In this document: one piece after another, positions 58,942-64,000 of the stretch
How the letters are laid out: each line of letters begins with the position of its first letter
Numbering within the stretch: position 1 is the first letter of the stretch
Program-made: the position numbers and the translations under genes
NCBI RefSeq assembly: GCF_019904155.1
Contig: NZ_JAHCMB010000207.1
Span: 1,290-65,289 of the forward strand
Reading direction: 5' to 3'
Length of the DNA: 64,000 nucleotides
From: Paenibacillus sinensis
GTDB lineage: Bacteria; Bacillota; Bacilli; Paenibacillales; Paenibacillaceae
The notes under the pieces: model-generated
Database searches by the model: none
What the model saw: the letters and a program-made list of their open reading frames with translations, nothing else
What the model was told of the DNA's origin: nothing

Positions 58942-59871
58942 TTATTGATAGAGGGACAGCCAATTCTCAAGCTGGTAACGGAACGCCTCCCGGTAATGGA
59001 CAGGCTCCAGAATTTCCGCTTCGTCCTTGAATTGCCTCACCCATTCCATAAACTCCCGATCGCGCTCAAGCGGAACCTCAAAATTCGCCACCCGGCCCAG
59101 AGATTCAATTTTGACAGGCTTTACGGCACAATCTCCTCCTTCAACTTCTCTCAGTGCATCCTCGGAGAAACGCACCTTGAATTCCAGTCTGAGGCTGTCT
59201 TCTTCCATCGACCATTTCCGCTTGATAAACGCGGTCAGATCGAATCCCTCCTTGGAGAAGCCAGTATCCAATAAGCAGACATGACTCAGACAGCGCGTAC
59301 GGAACGTGCGGATTTTGCCGCGCCGATGACAGTAGCCGACCAGATGATACCGGTTCTCCAGCGAGATCAAATGGTACGGGTCTATGATAAGCTCCTCTTC
59401 TTCTTCAGCATTGTCGTTATAATCAGCCCGGATTCTTCTTCCCTTCAAAATGGCATTCAGCAATGGAACGAGCTGATCGGCAAGAACTGCCTGCCTCTGA
59501 ACGCTCTCCACTTTCTCTTCCCGTTCCGCCCTGTATTTATATTCGGCGGCCATCACTTTCTCATATGCGCTCAGGAATCCGTCAGGCAGATGCGGCTTAA
59601 TCACCTCAAAGGATCCGCTGAGCTGCGAAAAGGCCGAGGCTTCCTCGGGCGACCAGTCAAGCGGGTACAGCGCAAAATTGCCGATAAATGCATACCCTTT
59701 CCCATGCCCTAGATGGGTGATCGGAATATGCATGGCGCTCAAAGCATCCATATCCCGATAGATCGTTCTTTCGCTTGTGCCGCATCGGTCAGCCAATTCC
59801 CGGGCGAGGATGCCAGGCTTTGCCTGCACGAGCGTAATTATGCGCATCAGACGAATTAACCGGTCTGTCAT
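58942..59871 (-). CDS. WYL-domain transcriptional regulator (YafY type)
   Basis: The 309-residue protein has an N-terminal winged helix: TDRLIRLMRIITLVQAKPGILARELADRCGTSERTIYRDMDALSAMHIPI. A WYL domain follows, with RRIRADYNDNAEEEEELIIDPYHLISLENRYHLVGYCHRRGKIRTFRTRCLSHVCLLD. A WCX-type end follows. AAGGAGA lies before ATG 59871. It lies upstream of dppD on the same strand and might control it, but the target is not evident. Confidence 0.9.
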   Translation of the reverse strand: MTDRLIRLMRIITLVQAKPGILARELADRCGTSERTIYRDMDALSAMHIPITHLGHGKGYAFIGNFALYPLDWSPEEASAFSQLSGSFEVIKPHLPDGFLSAYEKVMAAEYKYRAEREEKVESVQRQAVLADQLVPLLNAILKGRRIRADYNDNAEEEEELIIDPYHLISLENRYHLVGYCHRRGKIRTFRTRCLSHVCLLDTGFSKEGFDLTAFIKRKWSMEEDSLRLEFKVRFSEDALREVEGGDCAVKPVKIESLGRVANFEVPLERDREFMEWVRQFKDEAEILEPVHYREAFRYQLENWLSLYQ

Positions 59872-60056
59872 GTTAACTTCTCCTTGCCACCCTTTAGTAA
59901 AATAGATATATAGAAGCATAGTCCGGATATGCAATAACGCAAAAACAAATTCCATATAATGGCTTATTTTATAGAACTATTTTACTATTTTATCACATGG
60001 ACCGATTGATTTCCTTAATTAAACATAGAAAAATATGTATTCATACCTACATATAA

Positions 60057-60785
60057 TTAGGAATATTTACCTACAGGCCTTTCATCTTTCACTCTGCAAT
60101 CCTGTTTTTTGTTCTCCTCCCGCTCAAGAAACATTTCGCGATCGCTTTGCATGTAGAGAGATTGGGCCTCCCGGGCAAGCTCATTGTCTCCGCTCCGTAT
60201 CCCAAGCAGCAGAAGCTTGTCCCCGTGGCGCCGGAGCAACTCCTTCGCCTCACCCCTCCGTCCCGAGACATACAGATCCGACGCCTTGGCGATCATTTCA
60301 TCCGTCCGCAGCAGCTCGAGCTGCTTCTCCACATAAAAAGAGGCGGCCGCATTCAGGTAACCGGTATGACGGCTGTATTCAAGCGTAAGCTTCTGAACCG
60401 GCAGCTCCCGGCAGCGTTCTCCTTGACGGCGGCTATACCGCCACTGCAGCCACAGCGTCTCATGATGCCCGGGCTCACGGGAATCCAGCATGAATTCAAA
60501 GGCCAGGTATTTGCTCTGCCCTGCACGGATGTCGCCAAGCGACAGCACAAGAGCCCTTTCTCCTCTGGTTACGGAACGGCAGCCTTGAAGTCCTGTCAGC
60601 GATACATGAGGCTCCGGCCAAATGCGAAGCTCAATGCTGCGGGCGGCGATCCGCTGGCTTTTCTTGCCTCCCGCTGCCTGTTGAACGGCCCCCTTCCATT
60701 CAACAAGCAGAACATTCCTCTGCGGTTTTCCCGAAAATACACACTCCCGGCTCCAGATGTAAGCCGGCTGTAGGTTGGACGGCAT
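60057..60785 (-). CDS. Hypothetical protein (possible VWA-associated type)
   Basis: A 242-residue basic protein without signal peptide or membrane helix. The first two thirds look beta-rich (RNVLLVEWKGAVQ, RSIELRIWPEPHVSLTGLQGC, RALVLSLGDIRAGQSKYLAFEFMLDSREPGHHETLWLQWRYSRR). The last third looks helical (YLNAAASFYVEKQLELLRTDEMIAKASDLYVSGRRGEAKELLRRHGDKLLLLG). That order resembles the region that follows the VWA domain in some bacterial VWA proteins, but no VWA domain is present. ATG 60785 follows GAGGTGG. I do not recognise a function. Confidence 0.65.
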   Translation of the reverse strand: MPSNLQPAYIWSRECVFSGKPQRNVLLVEWKGAVQQAAGGKKSQRIAARSIELRIWPEPHVSLTGLQGCRSVTRGERALVLSLGDIRAGQSKYLAFEFMLDSREPGHHETLWLQWRYSRRQGERCRELPVQKLTLEYSRHTGYLNAAASFYVEKQLELLRTDEMIAKASDLYVSGRRGEAKELLRRHGDKLLLLGIRSGDNELAREAQSLYMQSDREMFLEREENKKQDCRVKDERPVGKYS

Positions 60786-60930
60786 TATTTCCACCTCTTT
60801 CTTTTTCTGGGTCTTCTATATAATGTACCAATAATGGCGGACAACTCCTTGTCAGGGAATGTATGTTCGGTTTAATAAAATCGACAAAAAAAGAGCCGAT
60901 ACGCAAATATGCATCGGCTCCATGCCATCC

Positions 60931-61623
60931 CTACTCTTTTTCCGGATATACAGCCCGTTTCGACATCCTCAGCGTTCCCTTCGATTGAAAGAAAGCACCC
61001 AGCGCCCATTTGGCACAAATTAACGCGAAGGCGAGAAACAGAATGGCCCAGAACACGGCAGGCACACCTGTCAACCGCGCCAGGTTGGTTGCATCGCCCG
61101 CACCACCCGGAGAACCGGCGGCCGCGAACACCAGGTAGAGCGCCCCGACAACTGATTCCTCCAGGGTTAAGAAGGCGAGCAGCAAATAATAGAATGTACG
61201 GATTCCATTGCCCGCCATCAGCATGATCATGTTCAGGCAGGCGAACCCGGTCAGCCACAGCATGCCGAAGCTTCCCCTCACATAGAGAGCCAGCATAACG
61301 ACTGCAACTGCCGTTGAAAGGATGAGTCCCCAATCTTTGCGCCCTTTGACATAAAGACGAAACAGCAGGAGCGCGAACAGCGAAGCGGATGTATAGCCTG
61401 CCAGAGCGACCAGAACGGACCTGAACCCCGCTTGTACCGCCGAGTAGGTCACGCCGCTGTGATCGGCGTACAGCTCGATGCGCAGCACCCGCCCCGACAG
61501 CAGCAGCGTAACGGCCGCATGGCCGAATTCATGGATCATCGTATCCAGATTGCGGAACAGGCTGGAGAATGGAATCCAGCGGGTCAAGAACACCGATCCG
61601 ATCAGAAACAAGATGGTTTTCAA
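60931..61623 (-). CDS. M50B-like membrane metalloprotease
   Basis: The 230-residue protein has the zinc site HEFGHA near residue 31 in an otherwise hydrophobic sequence with five to six helices, like the peptidase M50B-like family (PF13398). The second M50 motif with Asp (NPDG) is not seen, so activity is doubtful. TTG 61623 is the first usual start, but the ribosome site AAGGAG is 21 bases away. An in-frame CTG at 61635, nine bases after that site, would add four residues (LSNW) and may be the real start. A signal or stress role is possible, not shown. Confidence 0.75.
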   Translation of the reverse strand: MKTILFLIGSVFLTRWIPFSSLFRNLDTMIHEFGHAAVTLLLSGRVLRIELYADHSGVTYSAVQAGFRSVLVALAGYTSASLFALLLFRLYVKGRKDWGLILSTAVAVVMLALYVRGSFGMLWLTGFACLNMIMLMAGNGIRTFYYLLLAFLTLEESVVGALYLVFAAAGSPGGAGDATNLARLTGVPAVFWAILFLAFALICAKWALGAFFQSKGTLRMSKRAVYPEKE

Positions 61624-61780
61624 CCAATTGCTCAGGAATATCAGCTCCTTCTCTCGCCCACAGTATACGCTAACCTGACATTCATCACAATAAATTGCTG
61701 CCCTGTCGCCAAATGTCGGAAGCTGTCTGACTTGCGTGGTATAATGGAATTAATCATGATTATGACAGGCGGTGCCCATA

Positions 61781-62227
61781 ATGAACAATAAGTTTTCTTT
61801 GATCATACCGCGCCTGCTGACTGCCATGCTGCTGGCCGCAGGCCTTCTCTTCACTTATCCGTCCCCTGCTGCCCATGCTAATGTATTCAATGACATGTAT
61901 AAAGGACTCGAACAGTTCTCGGAGCTTCCGGATCAGGTGAATGAGCTGAAAGACAGTTACCAGCAGACGCTGAACGAACTGGACCAGACCAAGAGCCAGT
62001 TGGAGAATTACCGGAGTGAGAATGTGACCCTTCAGGAGAAGAATCAGCAGCTGACCAAGATGCTTGACGAGCTCCGCGACGAACGGGCCGACCGTGAGCG
62101 CTATATCCGGCGGCTGAAGGTAACGGCCCTGACGGGACTCGGACTTGTTGCGGGCTATTTCATCCTGACCCGCCTGATCCGATTCGGTATGCGAAGCCGG
62201 TCAGGGCGAAGGGATCAGTGGCGGTGA
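61781..62227 (+). CDS. Exported coiled-coil protein with C-terminal membrane helix
   Basis: A 148-residue protein with a signal peptide (IPRLLTAMLLAAGLLFTYPSPAAHA), a long coiled coil (QVNELKDSYQQTLNELDQTKSQLENYRSENVTLQEKNQQLTKMLDELRDERADRERYIRRL), and a C-terminal helix (ALTGLGLVAGYFILTRLI) ending in an Arg-rich tail. Both ends are likely membrane-linked. ATG 61781 is chosen; GTG 61772 is possible. Function unknown. Confidence 0.75.
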   Translation: MNNKFSLIIPRLLTAMLLAAGLLFTYPSPAAHANVFNDMYKGLEQFSELPDQVNELKDSYQQTLNELDQTKSQLENYRSENVTLQEKNQQLTKMLDELRDERADRERYIRRLKVTALTGLGLVAGYFILTRLIRFGMRSRSGRRDQWR

Positions 62228-62290
62228 ATTTCCGTCCCAGACTTAATTCCGGTATCTGTCTGCTGAACAGACCATGCATGTGAAGGGAGA

Positions 62291-63007
62291 ATGAACGGCA
62301 CGGTGAATATTGAGGACCATATCTTGGGTGATGATTCCGGAGGACAAGCAGTCTCCTTCTCGCTGGAGGAGAACGAGCGGATTCATCTCCTGCATCCGCA
62401 GCAGATCATCGCTTATCAAGGCCCGTCAAATGGCCGGGCCGACCGCCTGATGGATCTGAAGGGGATGTACCGGAAGAAGAAGCTGATCCGGGCGGACATG
62501 ACGGGGCCGTGCCGCTTCACGGCCGCGCTTCCTCCCGGCTACCGGATCAAGAGCATTACGCTGAATGGAGACGACGACCTGCTCTACGATTTCAAGCATC
62601 TCTTCTATTATACGGAAGGGGTCTCCTTTCAGAGCCGGATTCTCAGCATGAAGAACATGGTCGTGACCCGGGATATCGTCAAGATCAAGTTCTCGGGAAA
62701 GGGGAGCTTCGGCATCCTCACGGAAGGCACCGTATGCGAAGCGGTTCTGGACCCGGTCAAGCCGCTGTATGTAGATGCCGGCAGCGTGATCGCCTATCCG
62801 GAGAACGCCAGCCTGGAGCTGACCGTCTACGGGAATCATCTGGCAAGCCAGCATATGAGCTATCATTGGAAGATGACGGGCAGCGGCCCGGTTCTCTTTC
62901 AGGCCGGACAGCAAAACCGCCGATTCGAGCAGGAGATTCGGGAGGATGGCCTTCTAAAGCGTTTCCTGCGTGAGGTGCTGCCTTTCGGCGGCATCATTAT
63001 CAAATAG
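62291..63007 (+). CDS. AIM24 family protein
   Basis: AIM24/TIGR00266 proteins are all-beta proteins of unknown role. The 238-residue protein has FSLEENERIHLLHPQQIIAYQGPS near the start, VKIKFSGKGSFGILTEGTVCEAVLDPVKPLYVDAGSVIAYPENASLELTVYG, and FEQEIREDGLLKRFLREVLPFGG, with the family pattern of Gly-rich strands. GAAGGGAGA immediately precedes the ATG. It is 63 bp behind the coiled-coil gene. Confidence 0.8.
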   Translation: MNGTVNIEDHILGDDSGGQAVSFSLEENERIHLLHPQQIIAYQGPSNGRADRLMDLKGMYRKKKLIRADMTGPCRFTAALPPGYRIKSITLNGDDDLLYDFKHLFYYTEGVSFQSRILSMKNMVVTRDIVKIKFSGKGSFGILTEGTVCEAVLDPVKPLYVDAGSVIAYPENASLELTVYGNHLASQHMSYHWKMTGSGPVLFQAGQQNRRFEQEIREDGLLKRFLREVLPFGGIIIK

Positions 63008-63019
63008 CGCTCTGCCGAC

Positions 63020-63062
63020 AAAAATGGCCGATGCCCGTCAGCGTGACGGATATCGGCCATTT
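63020..63062. terminator. Bidirectional terminator between AIM24 and dps genes
   Basis: AAATGGCCGAT and ATCGGCCATTT pair, with an inner CCGTCA/TGACGG stem. Confidence 0.88.
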
Positions 63063-63104
63063 CGCGCCCTTCATGCGGCGCTGTCTTATCCAGATTCGGA
63101 TTAA

Positions 63105-63560
63105 TTATCCCAGAAATGCGGTCAACATCCAGACATGCTTCTCAAGTGTGCTGCGGATTCCGATCAGCAGGTCGGCAGTCGGCTGGTCGCCGGATTCCTC
63201 AGCCAGTCCGATCAGCGCCTTCGATTCTTCTACGAGAACACCGAAATCCTTCACAAGAGCGGCTACCATATCCTTGGCGCTCTCGCCGCCGGTGGCTTCC
63301 TGCAGGCTGGACAGAGCCAGATATTCCTTCATCGTTGCAGCCGGCTTGCCTCCGATCGCGAGCAGGCGCTCTGCCAGCTCATCTACATAACCTGCCGCTT
63401 CATTGTAGAATTCCTCAAATTTCTCATGCAGTGTAAAGAACTGCGGGCCGGACACAAACCAATGGTAATGATGAAGCTTAACGCCAAGCAGTGTCCAGTT
63501 GGCGGTTTGACGGTTCAACGCAGCATGCAACTCGGTTTGGCTTTTCAGATCTGTACTCAT
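63105..63560 (-). CDS. dps: Dps family DNA-binding ferritin-like protein
   Basis: Dps dodecamers store iron and shield DNA from peroxide. The 151-residue protein has LNRQTANWTLLGVKLHHYHWFVSGPQFFTLHEKFEEFYNEAAGYVDELAERLLAIGG, which holds the ferroxidase ligands (His at HHYHW, Asp/Glu in DELAERL), and ATMKEYLALSSLQEA. GGGAGG lies before the ATG. An operator-like inverted repeat upstream suggests PerR or Fur-type control. Confidence 0.95.
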   Translation of the reverse strand: MSTDLKSQTELHAALNRQTANWTLLGVKLHHYHWFVSGPQFFTLHEKFEEFYNEAAGYVDELAERLLAIGGKPAATMKEYLALSSLQEATGGESAKDMVAALVKDFGVLVEESKALIGLAEESGDQPTADLLIGIRSTLEKHVWMLTAFLG

Positions 63561-63600
63561 ATTTGTTTCCTCCCGGCTTCCTAAAATTTAATATTAATAT

Positions 63601-63630
63601 TTAGACTTAATCTAAATCTATATTTAGATT
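63601..63630. promoter_or_regulatory. Fur/PerR-like inverted repeats upstream of dps
   Basis: AATCTAAAT (63609-63617), 4 bp, ATTTAGATT (63622-63630) is a perfect inverted repeat. TTAGACT-T-AATCTAA (63601-63615) forms an overlapping 7-1-7 repeat with one mismatch. The 7-1-7 layout is that of the Fur/PerR/Zur family, although the bases differ from the B. subtilis PerR box in five positions or so. Confidence 0.5.
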
Positions 63631-63731
63631 AACATACTTTTCGACATTTTGCAATCCTTTAACCGCCTTTGTTGGTGCACATGTTATCATACCCAGTCGT
63701 CCTAAAACTATGTTTTCCGTCACATATCCCG

Positions 63732-64000
63732 TTATCCCGATTCAGGCACCCGGAATAGAGACTTCATTTCTTCACGCTTCGATTTCGGGCTAAGCACATA
63801 CAGCACATCTCCCGGCTCAATCACCGTGTACCCATGCGGCGTTACGATCTTGTCATCCCGGATAATGGCGGTGAACAGAATTTCATCGGATAACTGCATA
63901 TCGGATATGCGCATGCCGGCAATCGGCATGTCCGGCTGGATACGGACATGATTGAACTCCGCGTCGGTCCGCCCGAGCGCGACCAGCTCCATCAGCGACG
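63732..64000 (-). CDS. TrkA-C domain protein, partial (5' end outside window)
   Basis: The frame is open to the right edge. The visible C-terminal 89 residues form a TrkA-C (RCK C) domain: FNHVRIQPDMPIAGMRISDMQLSDEILFTAIIRDDKIVTPHGYTVIEPGDVLYVLSPKSKREEMKSLF. Such domains bind regulators in potassium channels and in cation/proton antiporters (NhaP2/CvrA type). The membrane part is not in the window, so the exact class is open. Confidence 0.75.
   Translation of the reverse strand, partial: SLMELVALGRTDAEFNHVRIQPDMPIAGMRISDMQLSDEILFTAIIRDDKIVTPHGYTVIEPGDVLYVLSPKSKREEMKSLFRVPESG

Overview
The window reads as chromosomal DNA of a GC-rich, endospore-forming member of the Firmicutes, most likely a Paenibacillus or close relative. 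The evidence is strong GGAGG-type ribosome binding sites, a CIRCE-controlled groES-groEL operon, T-box leaders, a small acid-soluble spore protein of the H family, a spore-type cell wall hydrolase, and gene order close to the ydi region of Bacillus subtilis (tsaE-tsaB-rimI-tsaD, a convergent ABC-F gene, moaC, tatAC, groES-groEL).

Layout. Positions 1-356 hold the 3' end of a tyrosine recombinase belonging to an element that runs off the left edge and abuts the 3' end of groEL. From 0.4 to 13.5 kb lies the conserved block: groEL/groES, tatC, tatA, molybdenum cofactor genes (mogA/moaB, moaC), 5-formyltetrahydrofolate cyclo-ligase, an ABC-F ATPase, leuA behind two tandem T-box leaders, and the t6A and ribosome modification genes tsaD, rimI, tsaB and tsaE. 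Between the ABC-F gene and leuA is a dense cluster of DnaA boxes. From 13.6 to 20 kb come a drug/metabolite transporter, an exported protein, a spore protein pair, and a Ku / DNA ligase / polymerase (non-homologous end joining) operon. From 20 to 31 kb are YitT, cardiolipin synthase, an M23 peptidase with a bactofilin, an ABC-2 exporter and the large glutamate synthase subunit. From 31 to 43 kb are a YhgD/YhgE-like pair, a glycosyltransferase, SleB-like hydrolase, 2'-5' RNA ligase, a dehydrogenase, a TRM11-like methyltransferase, a chemoreceptor and a dNTPase. From 43.4 to 46.4 kb is a molybdate block (Mop protein, HTH-PBP regulator, ModB, ModA, no ModC). From 46.7 to 50.1 kb is a response regulator / kinase / ABC exporter module. 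Then follow an AraC regulator divergent from an EamA transporter, a DinB protein, a five-gene dipeptide ABC transporter, a WYL regulator, four little-known envelope or cytosolic proteins, Dps, and a partial TrkA-C protein at the right edge.

How the parts connect. Cofactor and translation-fidelity genes are grouped as in Bacillus. The forespore-type promoters I see upstream of the sspH pair and of ku suggest that the end-joining genes are expressed in spores. Molybdate uptake at 43-46 kb would feed the cofactor genes at 4-5 kb. No convincing phage, CRISPR, or new defence system is visible. The most notable non-coding structures are the DnaA-box cluster, the tandem leucine-type T boxes driven by a consensus promoter overlapping the tsaD stop codon, and the recombinase/groEL boundary.
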